Below are positions 54,517-63,808 of a stretch of 64,000 nt of DNA, piece by piece. The notes under the pieces were generated by a model. That model had not been told where the DNA came from. It worked only from the letters and a program-made list of their open reading frames with translations, and searched no databases. The translations under genes and the position numbers were made by a program. Origin of the DNA: Porphyridium purpureum (Eukaryota > Rhodophyta > Bangiophyceae > Porphyridiales > Porphyridiaceae); contig VRMN01000004.1 of assembly GCA_008690995.1 (NCBI GenBank), forward strand, positions 1,116,001-1,180,000. Reading direction: 5' to 3'. Positions within the stretch are counted from its first letter, which is position 1. Every line of letters begins with the position of its first letter.

Positions 54517-56871
54517 ATGGAAGGAAATGGACACGATGGAAGTCTGGAGATGCGGGGAGAGTCTACCGACGCGCAGAAGTTGGGTCGGAGGAATGAAGGA
54601 CAGATTCGAGAGGAGAAACTCGAGCACTTATCAGAACCGGCCCGACCGAACGGCAGTTGCGAAGTGTTCTTGCCTTTGGCTTCTGTGGCAGAGAGTGATG
54701 CAGATGCGAGATGTGGGATGGTCACGAATCATGAGCGAATGCAGGATACCGCGCCGCGCAACCCGTTCAGGATGTGCATTCATGACCCTTTGTCGGAACG
54801 AGCAGAGTCGCTGAAACTGCTGCGCCCAGTTGCAGCTGTACTGAGTAACCTGGCCTTTGCGAGACGATTACAACTCAAAGCGGGCCACGGGGCTCAGCGG
54901 TCCGGTCACGGTGATCCTCCCAGTTTGCGCATTGTTGGCGGGAAGAATGCGGACATTCCCGAAAATGATCAGCACCTGGTCCCGACGGTGTGGGGTTTAC
55001 AATGTTTTACTTGCAATCGTGCTTCTAGAAGCAACGATAAACCGGTTGAGACAGAGTCTGAGTTGTACTTGTGCATGAGCTGTGTTTTTGTGGCATGCAA
55101 AACAGGTCAAACCCAGCGCTTTCTCGGGAAGAATCGCTCACATATGGAGTGTCACACCTTGCAGTCCAATCACCGCTTCTGGGTGTCTGTTGATACAGGG
55201 TTGATCTACTGTGTCACGTGTGAGTGTCATGTCATGGACTTGGGTGCTTTTGGAGGACTTATGGAAGTCAGCGACTGGAGTGCTAGCGACCAGAAAACCA
55301 GCAATGGCCTGCGTGGTCGGATTAAGACGAAGAGAAGAAAGATGGACGACCTCAACTATTGGCTTCCATCCGGATACGAACAAGAAACAATTGAAAAGTA
55401 TGGTGCGATCGATTTCCCCACCGATTGCACTGGGATGGGTGGTGATCGTCTACCGGGGATGTACAACCTGGGCAACACTTGCTACATGAACTCTGTGCTG
55501 CAGGCTTTCATGTATGCGCCGCCTCTTCGCAACTATTTTTTGAGTGGCGGGCATGCTGCGAGCTGCAAAAGGCAAGAGTCTGGCACTTGTGTGCTCTGCA
55601 TAATGGATAAGCTGGTGTGTGACGCATACTCGGGCGCCGCTGTCGAACGCGGTTTCCTGATTCCGCAGAAGATGATGGAACTGGTTTGGAAAAGCGCCGA
55701 GAATCTGGCCTCATACGCACAGCACGATGCGCACGAGCTCTTGCTCAGCATTCTCAATATCCACCCGGGCGACGATACAGATCAGCAGGCATCTCAGGCC
55801 CCTGCTGTTTTGGGAAATGGTGGTTTTAAGCACGATTCAGTATCGCCTCCAGATCGTGAGGGTGAAGACAAGGCGACAAATGGTGAGAACGCCCGATTCT
55901 TTGGATCAGTTTTGGAACTGAAAGGTCTGGATGCGCCTGCAGATGCGCAGCCGGTATCAGGGGCCGCGACGCTTTCGTCTTCTAAGGGTAGCGTTTCGGA
56001 CGCAGACTTTATTCGCAGTATCTTCGCTGGTCATCTGCAGTCAGATGTTATTTGCTGCGTATGTCAGAATCGGTCGGCCACATTGGAGCCATTCTTTGAT
56101 CTTTCGCTGGACCTGGAAAAAGAGTCGACGAGCGATGATCATGCATCTATAGCATCTACTTCTGGAGGAGTCCCTCCACAAAGCACTGGTGTTCCTTCGA
56201 ATGAACGTTTGAAGGCCCAATTTGATGAGGAAGCTGTGACCACCTTGTACGATTCTTTGATCCGCTTTACAGAGCCGGAAGTCTTTGAGTCGAGCCTACG
56301 ATTGCATTGCTCGTATTGTGGAAAGAAGCAAGAAGCCGTGAAGCAGACGAGTATTCGAAGCCTACCGCCAATCTTGTGTGTCCATCTCAAGCGGTTTGAG
56401 CATGATTCTCGTCAATCCGTGTACCACAAGCTCGAAAGTTTGGTTGAGTTTCCAGTGGTGGGACTTGACTTGACCCCGCACCTGACCTCTACTTTGCGCA
56501 AGTCGAGACGTGATCGTGCGGCTCCCAGTTTGGAGAACGATTGCGTCGTTTCTGGAAGATCACGTGACGGGCCAACCGCTCCACATCCTCCCGGGCACGA
56601 AAGTCCGTCAAACGGCCCGCTTCAGGACGTGAATCAAAGCACTGCCGTGCCGATGCTCGGGGATTCAGTCAGAGAGCCGTCATGTCTTTATGATCTGTTT
56701 GCAGTAGTTAATCATCAAGGCAAGATTGATCGGGGTCACTACACAACGTTGGTACGCTGGCGTGACCATTGGTATGACCTGGATGATGATAAGGTCTCGA
56801 AAGTGCAGATCGAAGGCAAGAGTATCCGGAGCCGAGAGGCGTACCTGCTGTTTTACACACAGCGATGTTGA
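54517..56871 (+). CDS. UBP8: USP22/Ubp8-like deubiquitinase
   Basis: The 784-residue cysteine protease has an N-terminal ZnF-UBP domain at about 165-245 (LQCFTCNRASRS, LYLCMSCVFVACK, NRSHMECHTLQSNHRFWVSVDTG, YCVTCECHVMD). The USP core then runs from about 310 to 783: Cys box GMYNLGNTCYMNSVLQAF, SYAQHDAHELLLSIL, the zinc-binding CCVCQNRSATLEPF, and LRLHCSYCGKKQEA. The His box is DRGHYTTLVRWRDHWYDLDDDKV. The ZnF plus the CVLCIMDKLV segment after the Cys box are typical of SAGA-bound Ubp8/USP22, which removes ubiquitin from histone H2B. Disordered insertions in the core are extra. Confidence 0.88.
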   Translation: MEGNGHDGSLEMRGESTDAQKLGRRNEGQIREEKLEHLSEPARPNGSCEVFLPLASVAESDADARCGMVTNHERMQDTAPRNPFRMCIHDPLSERAESLKLLRPVAAVLSNLAFARRLQLKAGHGAQRSGHGDPPSLRIVGGKNADIPENDQHLVPTVWGLQCFTCNRASRSNDKPVETESELYLCMSCVFVACKTGQTQRFLGKNRSHMECHTLQSNHRFWVSVDTGLIYCVTCECHVMDLGAFGGLMEVSDWSASDQKTSNGLRGRIKTKRRKMDDLNYWLPSGYEQETIEKYGAIDFPTDCTGMGGDRLPGMYNLGNTCYMNSVLQAFMYAPPLRNYFLSGGHAASCKRQESGTCVLCIMDKLVCDAYSGAAVERGFLIPQKMMELVWKSAENLASYAQHDAHELLLSILNIHPGDDTDQQASQAPAVLGNGGFKHDSVSPPDREGEDKATNGENARFFGSVLELKGLDAPADAQPVSGAATLSSSKGSVSDADFIRSIFAGHLQSDVICCVCQNRSATLEPFFDLSLDLEKESTSDDHASIASTSGGVPPQSTGVPSNERLKAQFDEEAVTTLYDSLIRFTEPEVFESSLRLHCSYCGKKQEAVKQTSIRSLPPILCVHLKRFEHDSRQSVYHKLESLVEFPVVGLDLTPHLTSTLRKSRRDRAAPSLENDCVVSGRSRDGPTAPHPPGHESPSNGPLQDVNQSTAVPMLGDSVREPSCLYDLFAVVNHQGKIDRGHYTTLVRWRDHWYDLDDDKVSKVQIEGKSIRSREAYLLFYTQRC

Positions 56872-57084
56872 TGCACCATGTTCGTCCGAGAAGGATGCGC
56901 CGCAGATCTGCTCAAACTTTTTACGTCGCATGAGGAATTCGCTTGACTCTTGCCCTTTGATGAGGGAGGACTTCAAAATTCCATGGTCAAAAGGCGAATC
57001 TCAAACTGCGCGGTCTGATTCGCGCCGATGAATGAACTGCCTCGATGCGATTTCGCAGGCACATTGCTTCTAGATAAGACCTAA

Positions 57085-57858
57085 TCACGGCAGTAGGTCA
57101 TCGGCGAACACGACGTGCCCCCAATGGTGCGGCAAATGCACATCAATTTTGCCAGTGGGTGCCCACACCCAATTATCTTCTGTTGTGTTCGGCCGCTTGA
57201 CGTATTCTCTTCTCCCATTGTTGTAATCTAGGTGCCACTGCACGCGAGAAAAGTTTACGCGCCATTCATCGCCAGCAGTTGGGCGCGGATTTGGCGATCC
57301 GCTCGCTCTTTTTCGTTGATCATATCTTGCGAGCGTCGCAAACGGAAAGGCGAGTTCCACCGACCATCCCTGGTTTGGCATTTGGGTCGGATCATTAATT
57401 GTACCGTGCACATAAACTTTGGCAAGCACATCGGTTTCGATGAAGGTATAATTGCCGCCCTCGCAGTACGGCCGGTCCATCGTGAGCTCCATGATTGTGC
57501 CCAATGCATTGATTTCGAATTCATAGTAATTAAGCGCGTCGCCATCCGGATCGATGAATACTTCAATGTCATTATCGCGATAAATGATGCTGTTTCTCGA
57601 GGTCAGCGTCGCCCAAAGTTGCGGCTCTTCCATCTGCAAACCCACGTAGAAATACGTGTCATCCCACACCATTTTGGCGCGCGTGCGAAAGCGCGGTGGC
57701 GGCACTCCCGGCACGTCGGCGCCTCGTATGTCTACAAAGTCGTCTGTCCACGCCGCACTATCCCATGCAGAATCCTGTACGCGGCCATCCAAACGCTTGT
57801 AGAACCCGTTTCCCACGCGGCGACACACATACATCGGTGGCGCGCTTGCTTCAGTCAT
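57085..57858 (-). CDS. CBM9-like carbohydrate-binding protein
   Basis: The roughly 257-residue protein has a single CBM9/DOMON-like beta-sandwich: DGRVQDSAWDSAAWTDDFVDIRG, TRAKMVWDDTYFYVGLQMEEPQLWATLT, NDIEVFIDPDGDALNYYEFEINALGT, WSVELAFPF and EWRVNFSRVQW. Such domains bind sugars; here no catalytic domain or signal peptide is attached from the ATG at 57858 (MTEASAPP). The outer ATG at 57948 adds a weakly hydrophobic Cys-rich stretch. Stand-alone versions are best known from bacteria, so transfer is possible but unproven. Confidence 0.8.
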   Translation of the reverse strand: MTEASAPPMYVCRRVGNGFYKRLDGRVQDSAWDSAAWTDDFVDIRGADVPGVPPPRFRTRAKMVWDDTYFYVGLQMEEPQLWATLTSRNSIIYRDNDIEVFIDPDGDALNYYEFEINALGTIMELTMDRPYCEGGNYTFIETDVLAKVYVHGTINDPTQMPNQGWSVELAFPFATLARYDQRKRASGSPNPRPTAGDEWRVNFSRVQWHLDYNNGRREYVKRPNTTEDNWVWAPTGKIDVHLPHHWGHVVFADDLLP

Positions 57859-58302
57859 CTTGGAACGTCCTTGGACTCTCACAATCAACGCGGAACCAGC
57901 GCTACACGGCGGCTCGCATATCTTCACATCCAGCATGCAGCACAACACACACCTGCCTTACTCATGCAGGTCCGTCAGCCCGTCGGTCGGTCCGTCAGAC
58001 CGTCAGACCGTCAGTCTGTCTGTCAGGCCGTCTTTCGCATGTCGGTCTCGCTACATTCAACGTTCATAACCAGGGCTGATGGACCCGCACGACATCGTTA
58101 AACCCCGAAAAACTTAATTAACTTTGCAGTTCTTGTGCTTCTACTTAAAATAACGCTGTTTTATGAAGATCGCAGGTCAGCTTCTTGGATGGAAGTTTTC
58201 GCGGGCTTCCTCCACTTGTTCGTGCGTGCGGGTGGGTGCTTGGGAGAGAGCGGGAAGGGGCGAAGAGGCGTGCGTAGCTGTAGGAGCGACTGAGCAGGTG
58301 AG
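57859..58302. other. Divergent spacer with GTCAGACC-type short repeats
   Basis: Bases 57968-58030 consist of degenerate tandem CCGTCAG/GGTC units. The rest holds no recognised gene or the AGGTACAGT element. Confidence 0.5.
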
Positions 58303-59004
58303 ATGGATACTATGGCAGCTGGGCAAATGGGGTTCGTGCTGGCGAGCAGTTCTGCGCGCGCAGACGCGAGCGGGCGGCGGTGGACATGTGAGCTCAGGTC
58401 TGGCCGGCCAGCTATGCACGCGCGTGCGCCTGGCGCTTGGGCAGGAACAGGACAGCTGACAAGGTCACAGGTTAGGCGCGCATCACGGTCGTCTTGGCGA
58501 AACGTGCAGATGGGAGGGAGTTCAAGTGCGGACCCGGACGACGAGGTCCAGAGGAGAAATCGGTTGGCTATCGAGCAAGAGTTCAATTTGGGATCGAAAA
58601 CGAGCACGGCCACGTCACCCGAGGCGTCCCAGTCTAGTTCGTCCGGGAAGGCTGCGTCCGCTGCTGCGACTATGGACTCGGAAGATGCGGAGCGCGAGCA
58701 GCAGGAAAGCAATAAGAAGCAATCCCCGAATACTAGCAAGGCAGAACCACCGTCAGACTCGCTGGATGAAGGCACGCGAAAAGCATTGCGGGAGAGGATC
58801 GAGCTGCAGGCAACGACCCAGCGTCAGTGGGCGGAAATCTGTGCAATGTTTGTGACCCTAGAAGGGATGAGCGGCATCGAATTGATGGACCGTAAGTCGG
58901 GCAACCCATCGTTCAAAGCGTGGGTCTTTGTGCTGCTCTGGTGGACGGTGCCGATTGGTCTCGTGTACTATTTGTACAAGTTTAGCAGCGGAATTCACTT
59001 CTGA
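58303..59004 (+). CDS. Hypothetical plastid membrane protein
   Basis: The 233-residue protein has a basic Ser/Ala/Arg-rich leader of about 70 residues (transit-like), an acidic and Ser-rich linker, a helical segment (RKALRERIELQATTQRQWAEICAMFVTLEGMSGIELMD) and one C-terminal membrane helix (WVFVLLWWTVPIGLVYYLY) with a seven-residue tail. The layout suggests an inner-envelope or thylakoid tail-anchored subunit. I recognise no family. Confidence 0.6.
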   Translation: MDTMAAGQMGFVLASSSARADASGRRWTCELRSGRPAMHARAPGAWAGTGQLTRSQVRRASRSSWRNVQMGGSSSADPDDEVQRRNRLAIEQEFNLGSKTSTATSPEASQSSSSGKAASAAATMDSEDAEREQQESNKKQSPNTSKAEPPSDSLDEGTRKALRERIELQATTQRQWAEICAMFVTLEGMSGIELMDRKSGNPSFKAWVFVLLWWTVPIGLVYYLYKFSSGIHF

Positions 59005-59111
59005 AACAGTACGTTTGGCGGCGGCAATCGGGTCCTAAGCGAAATGCGGAGCGAATGTCAACTGCAAATTTTAAATAAATCCTGGAACGAGAGCCAGTCC
59101 ATCCTGCTCTT

Positions 59112-60134
59112 TCACGCGCGCAGAGGCCTTTCTGCCAGATGACTTGCTGCCGAGAGCTGGGTTTGAACTGTGTCTGCGATACGGGACGCAACTTCGCGCC
59201 TCGTCATATCTTTGACGTCAACTCCTTGCCTAGCGCATTCTTCGCAGACCAAGGAAATGGACACCGGGTCAATGGGGATGGAGCGCGCGTTCAGTAGCAA
59301 AATCGCGTTGCGGGCGCGCGCAACGCGAAGATGGGCTTCGGGGCCCACAGATAATGGCGTTATGTAGCGTTCCTCAGAGAGTGGGGCGTCGCTTCTGCTT
59401 CCCGCTTTTTTCGTCTTATCCTCGTTCTGCGCGGTTTCAAGATCGTGCGGGCTAAGCCAAATATATCCGTTGGTCCCCAGGATGGCCGAAACGCCCAAGG
59501 ACAGCCGCACGTAATGCTTTTTTGCGCGCGCAATGAGAGAAGGAGACACTTGTAAAAGCACGCCATTCCTCAAGGCGCCGAATTTGTTTGAGCGCGTATG
59601 CAAGGCGATGGATGCGTCGCTGCGAATTTCCTGAACCTCCGCGCTAATTGGATCGCCCTCTGCAAAAAAGGCGCGCATGTTAAGCTCATCCTCGTACGTG
59701 CGCTTGCGCTGTTCGCCGAGTGGCAACGTGATGGCAGACAGCAGAAGCGAGGCCTCCTGGACGGCGTTAATGTCGACGAGCCAGCGCTTCCCGGCAACCT
59801 GGAGCACTCGACCGACCACCACGTCGCCCACTTCCGGCACGTAGCGCGATCGAAAGGGACGGACAGTGACCAACCGATTTACAGTCAACACCGTCCCTGC
59901 TTGCGACGACACCAGCCTACCATTTCGAACATGCGTTCCGTGTCCGCGCACGTAAGTTCCGTCCGCAAACAAATCATTTCCAGGCAACACCAAATCGTGC
60001 GGCTCCTCCGAACCACCTTCATATCGCCTCTTTCCCAATAGTAAAGTACCCGGGCCAGCATATGAGCCTGTCCCGGACACGTGCTCCAGTCGAGCCACGT
60101 GCGCGCGCGCCACACGCGATTCACTCGCCGCCAT
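59112..60134 (-). CDS. RRP4: RRP4 exosome subunit
   Basis: The roughly 340-residue RNA exosome cap protein has an N-terminal beta domain (LVLPGNDLFADGTYVRGHGTHV), an S1 domain at about 85-170 (YVPEVGDVVVGRVLQVAGKRWLVDINAVQEASLLLS, GDPISAEVQEIRSD) and a KH domain (VSAILGTNGYIWLS, with G-x-N-G). It guides RNA into the exosome core. Start chosen at 60134 (MAASESRVAR); the earlier ATG at 60200 lies in the leader. An AGGTACAGT element lies 78 bases upstream. Confidence 0.92.
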   Translation of the reverse strand: MAASESRVARAHVARLEHVSGTGSYAGPGTLLLGKRRYEGGSEEPHDLVLPGNDLFADGTYVRGHGTHVRNGRLVSSQAGTVLTVNRLVTVRPFRSRYVPEVGDVVVGRVLQVAGKRWLVDINAVQEASLLLSAITLPLGEQRKRTYEDELNMRAFFAEGDPISAEVQEIRSDASIALHTRSNKFGALRNGVLLQVSPSLIARAKKHYVRLSLGVSAILGTNGYIWLSPHDLETAQNEDKTKKAGSRSDAPLSEERYITPLSVGPEAHLRVARARNAILLLNARSIPIDPVSISLVCEECARQGVDVKDMTRREVASRIADTVQTQLSAASHLAERPLRA

Positions 60135-60211
60135 CTCGTTTCTTTCTCCAACCAACTGCTCCCCCCTCCCGGTCCATCCATCCGACCGTGCCGCCACCAT
60201 CGCTTGTGCCC

Positions 60212-60220
60212 ACTGTACCT
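60212..60220 (-). promoter_or_regulatory. AGGTACAGT element, RRP4 gene
   Basis: Exact copy; a second near-copy (ACTGTACTT) follows at 60233, 21 bases further out. This repeats the two-helix-turn spacing seen upstream of COA5. Confidence 0.6.
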
Positions 60221-60319
60221 CTCATCAATGTCAACTGTACTTGATGATGATGATGACATTGTAATGACGCAGTGCATTGGAATGCGGTGGCTGCGTGAGG
60301 CTGCAGGGGCGGTGAAAGT

Positions 60320-61249
60320 GTGCGTGAAGCGCGGGAACTGGCGGCGATGCAACCTTGCTCTGTTGCTGGTTTTGGTGCGGCAGCTGCTGCTGCGTACGTC
60401 GTGCTGCTCGAGCCGCTGACCACACGCGGCTCTGCTTTGCGCAAGGGACAATGTCAGATCTGTATGCAGGCAGAAGATCCGGGTGGACGCCGCAGAAGGC
60501 GTGTGCCGCCGGCTGAGCGCGACGACACAAAAAGTGACGACGCGTTACAAGACAGTGGTATGAGTCCGGCGCTCAAGCGCAAAGGTAGGCATTCGTATCG
60601 ATGTTCGTACTGCGGGGTCTTGGGGCACAATATTGTCACATGCGCAGAGATCAAGAAGCTCCAGGAGACAAAGGGCTCTCTGTACATCAATGTGCTTGCT
60701 GTGCCGAACGCCAAAGAAAAGAAGAGGCTTCGAAAGCGCGATCGAAGCCTGGAAGGTGCAAATCAAGCGGCTTCAAGCCAAGACCGGCAAGCATCCGGTA
60801 CTGCTGCATTGCCGCACCCACACTCCAATTCGCGCAATGAAGCAGCGCGTCGACATTTACCAGCATGCAGTACGTGCAAGGACGAGTTTGTTGTTCGGTG
60901 TCGCACGTGTCTTGGAAGCGGCAGGCTTGCCAAAGCGACAACACACGATTCGGCTCCATCTCATATATCAACCGAAAGAAATACTAAGGAGGACCAGAAG
61001 AAGAGGGTTCGTGAGCATGCACAAGAGTGGTTGCGGAAGGATAAGGGCATTGAACTCCCCAGCAGCGATACATTTTTGGGTGACCGGGGAATCATTGGCG
61101 AGGGCAAAAATGTGGACGACTTCTCTGCAAAGTTAAGCGAAGCGAGCGCCGCGTCAGCTGTGGTGTTGCCGAGGGACATGACGACCAAGTGCAAAGACTG
61201 CGGCGGAGCCGGATGGATTCTCTGCGATGAATGCGCGAAAGCAGATTAG
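60320..61249 (+). CDS. Zinc-knuckle and DnaJ-type Cys-rich protein
   Basis: The 309-residue protein (the start may be 60347, MQPCSVAG) has a zinc knuckle CSYCGVLGHNIVTC at about 95-108. Two DnaJ-like CxxCxGxG half-sites follow: CSTCKDEFVVRCRTCLGSG at about 183-201 and CKDCGGAGWILCDEC near the C terminus. The three together can form a split DnaJ-type zinc domain, as in plastid BSD2-like and PSA2-like assembly factors. The N terminus is Ala-rich and could be a plastid leader. Partners and role are unknown. Confidence 0.65.
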   Translation: MREARELAAMQPCSVAGFGAAAAAAYVVLLEPLTTRGSALRKGQCQICMQAEDPGGRRRRRVPPAERDDTKSDDALQDSGMSPALKRKGRHSYRCSYCGVLGHNIVTCAEIKKLQETKGSLYINVLAVPNAKEKKRLRKRDRSLEGANQAASSQDRQASGTAALPHPHSNSRNEAARRHLPACSTCKDEFVVRCRTCLGSGRLAKATTHDSAPSHISTERNTKEDQKKRVREHAQEWLRKDKGIELPSSDTFLGDRGIIGEGKNVDDFSAKLSEASAASAVVLPRDMTTKCKDCGGAGWILCDECAKAD

Positions 61250-61473
61250 AGCTGTCGCTGGCTGGCGGGGTGACTTGTTTTTGTTGAAGATCCTGCTGCT
61301 GGTACTACCGACGAGACACCAGCCGCCGGGCTTGGGCGAGCACAAGCCAGCGGAACATTACAAAGAGTAAGGAAAAAATGGGTGCTTGCTTGGATGTCCC
61401 GCCCCACACCCTGGGCGAAAATTTCTTGCGTTTGAAAACCCATGATTCAGTTTCTTCTATCCTGAGCGTTCCG

Positions 61474-62631
61474 CTAAAGCGTTGCCGAGCCTCTTGCCGC
61501 TACTTTTTCGTTATCTTCTCCCAGACCTTGTCGTTCTGGGTCCGGGATGTGAACAGTGCTCTTTTCTGTCCATTCCTTGGCTTGCGTCGCTTCGCCGCCA
61601 AATGGTTTCTTACCGTGGAGCCCCAGCATCGAAAACAATGCTTCATCCTCGTTGATCTTGACATTTGGCGTCGTCAAAAGCTTATCGCCCGTGAAAATAG
61701 AATTGGCACCAGCGAGGAAGCACAAAGCCTGTTCAATGCTGCCAAGAGAATTACGCCCAGCAGAAAGACGCACCATTGACGCCGGCATGACGATACGGGC
61801 CGTCGCAATCATGCGTACCAACGAAATCGGTTCCAGAGGCTTCATGTCCTCGAAGGGAGTGCCCTTGTTGGCGACGAGGGCATTGATGGGCACCGACTCG
61901 GGGTGAGCGGGTAGCGTAGCTAGTGTGTGCAGCATAGATACACGATCATCGTCGGTCTCTCCCATACCAATGATGCCACCACAACAAACCGACAAGCCTG
62001 CGCTGCGAACCGCCTGCAACGTCTGCAGGCGGTCTTGAAACGAGCGCGTCGAGATGACTTTTGGATAGTACTCCTCCGAAGTATCAATATTGTGATTATA
62101 TGCTGTTAGCCCAGCCTGCTTAAGTCGACTGGCCTGCTCTTCGTTCACCATACCCAAGGTGGCGCATACTTCCATATCCATAGCGCGAATCTCCGAAATC
62201 ATATCGAGCACGCGATTGAACTGGTTCTTTCCCGCCGACGACACACCACGCCAGGCCGCACCCATGCAGAAGCGGGTGCTGCCGGACGCCTTTGCGTTGC
62301 GGGCTGCCTCCAGAACGTCGGCTCCGTCCATGAGTTTCTCGGCCTTCACGTCGGTTTTGTACTTGGACGACTGCGAGCAGTACGAGCAGTCCTCGGCGCA
62401 ACCGCCGGTCTTAATCGATAGCAAGGTACAACGCTGCACCTGTGATGGCGAGAAGTATGCGCGGTGCGCGCTCGCGCCGGCGTACACGAGCTCGAGCAGC
62501 GGCATCTCAAACAACGAGCGCACTTCGGCCACTTCCCAGTCGCGCCGGACGGGGTACTTGACGCGCAGCGCGTGCTGCTCCGCTTGCGTCATACTTTGAA
62601 GCGCATGCCTGGCCACCCGATTGGCCGCCAT
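61474..62631 (-). CDS. BIO2: Biotin synthase
   Basis: The 385-residue radical SAM enzyme inserts sulfur into dethiobiotin. The S-adenosylmethionine cluster motif is GGCAEDCSYCSQSSKY (Cx3Cx2C). MGAAWRG, GLTAYNHNIDTSEEYYPKV, GGIIGMGE and the Arg of RLSAGR (Fe2S2 ligand) are all present. Start chosen at 62631 (MAANRVARHALQ), which gives a basic mitochondrial leader; an earlier ATG at 62727 lies within 15 bases of the promoter-type motif and is less likely. The tail contains an extra hydrophilic region (ATQAKEWTEKS..RQGLGEDNEKVA) beyond bacterial BioB. Confidence 0.93.
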   Translation of the reverse strand: MAANRVARHALQSMTQAEQHALRVKYPVRRDWEVAEVRSLFEMPLLELVYAGASAHRAYFSPSQVQRCTLLSIKTGGCAEDCSYCSQSSKYKTDVKAEKLMDGADVLEAARNAKASGSTRFCMGAAWRGVSSAGKNQFNRVLDMISEIRAMDMEVCATLGMVNEEQASRLKQAGLTAYNHNIDTSEEYYPKVISTRSFQDRLQTLQAVRSAGLSVCCGGIIGMGETDDDRVSMLHTLATLPAHPESVPINALVANKGTPFEDMKPLEPISLVRMIATARIVMPASMVRLSAGRNSLGSIEQALCFLAGANSIFTGDKLLTTPNVKINEDEALFSMLGLHGKKPFGGEATQAKEWTEKSTVHIPDPERQGLGEDNEKVAARGSATL

Positions 62632-62740
62632 CTTCGATCTTTCCGTCACGAATCCGTCCAAATGTCTCGCGCAAGTCGTTCGAGGCGTGCACATAAATCT
62701 CTCCGTCACACGTACGAACGCGATCACCGCCGAAGTGACT

Positions 62741-62749
62741 CACTGTACC
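62741..62749 (-). promoter_or_regulatory. AGGTACAGT element, biotin synthase gene
   Basis: Exact copy 110 bases before the chosen ATG, matching its distance in the TIC21-like and COA5 genes. It supports 62631 as the start. Confidence 0.55.
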
Positions 62750-62912
62750 TGTCTTGAGCGTTGCATCTGGCGCATGCAAGTTGCAAGAAGCGTCGATGGC
62801 ACTGAGACTGAATGGATGACGACCGACTTCGGCACCTTGCTCGGAAACAAAATAACGCTGTATCCTTTCTGTTTACTCTTCTCATCCCTCGTACCCACTC
62901 CGAGCACCCAAG

Positions 62913-63710
62913 CTAGTACTGGGTCTTGAGCCACAGGGTGACAATAAGGCCAATCAGAAGCGACAGGAGCGAGTTTGACGCGGCCTGGATGACAAGAAGG
63001 TCGATAGGCTGTAAACTCGCAGTGAGGTTTGCGTATGCGCCACTAGAGTAGCGGTTGGTGTTGGTGAAGATTCGAGTCAGAAGGGTGCCGTTGAGTCCCT
63101 GAAGCCCAATCACGGTTGCCAGCAGCCCTGCCAAGCAGACCAGCGTGCCCACGTACAGCGAGCGCGAGATAAAGGGTCGAGAGATCTTGTCCCTCTGGTT
63201 CGCAATGTCCTTGAGCTGGAGCATGCAACGGTATCCGATACGCGTGTACCCATAGGTCCACAGAATCGCGACGATCGAGAAACACGCGCCGACGGTTGTG
63301 AACACCATCGCGAGCTTGGTTATACCGTTGATCGACACAGAACCCTCGACGGAAGGAAACGCTAGCGCAAAGCCGAGGATCACGGCCGAGACGATGGTCA
63401 GTGCGAGCTGCAGCCAAAACGCAATCCAGCCGAGCTTCCAAAAGACGACAGACGCCCGCTTAAAATTAATTTCCTGGGCACCCTTTCCCACTGCCATGGA
63501 CGGAGCAACGTCCTTTGCCAGCTTCTGCTCTTCATTGCTCATGCGCAGCGCAGCAGCTGATCGCACGCACGGCACACGCGTGCGCTCCCGTCGGCGCAGC
63601 ACGACATCACCTCGCGATCCCGCGCAAACCAACGACGTCCTTTGCCGCGAGTGTGCGAAATATCCACCGGGCGCTTGCAGGAGCCCGTTCACAAATGCCA
63701 CCGGCGCCAT
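62913..63710 (-). CDS. TIC21: TIC21-like inner-envelope protein (DUF3611)
   Basis: The 265-residue protein has an Arg/Ala-rich plastid leader of about 65 residues and four membrane helices (FWLQLALTIVSAVILGFALAF, LAMVFTTVGACFSIVAILWTYGY, LYVGTLVCLAGLLATVIGLQG, ASNSLLSLLIGLIVTLWL). The segment RASVVFWKLGWIAFWLQL opens the DUF3611 domain shared with plant TIC21/PIC1 and cyanobacterial homologues. Plant TIC21 is linked to protein import or iron transport in the plastid envelope; which applies here is unknown. The AGGTACAGT element lies 109 bases upstream. Confidence 0.85.
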   Translation of the reverse strand: MAPVAFVNGLLQAPGGYFAHSRQRTSLVCAGSRGDVVLRRRERTRVPCVRSAAALRMSNEEQKLAKDVAPSMAVGKGAQEINFKRASVVFWKLGWIAFWLQLALTIVSAVILGFALAFPSVEGSVSINGITKLAMVFTTVGACFSIVAILWTYGYTRIGYRCMLQLKDIANQRDKISRPFISRSLYVGTLVCLAGLLATVIGLQGLNGTLLTRIFTNTNRYSSGAYANLTASLQPIDLLVIQAASNSLLSLLIGLIVTLWLKTQY

Positions 63711-63808
63711 TGACTCGTCACACTCTCACACCCGCACGTCTCATCGCTTCTCCCACGCTCGCGTCTCGCAACCAACCCAAACTCTCGCGCTTCACACCCA
63801 ACCAACCC

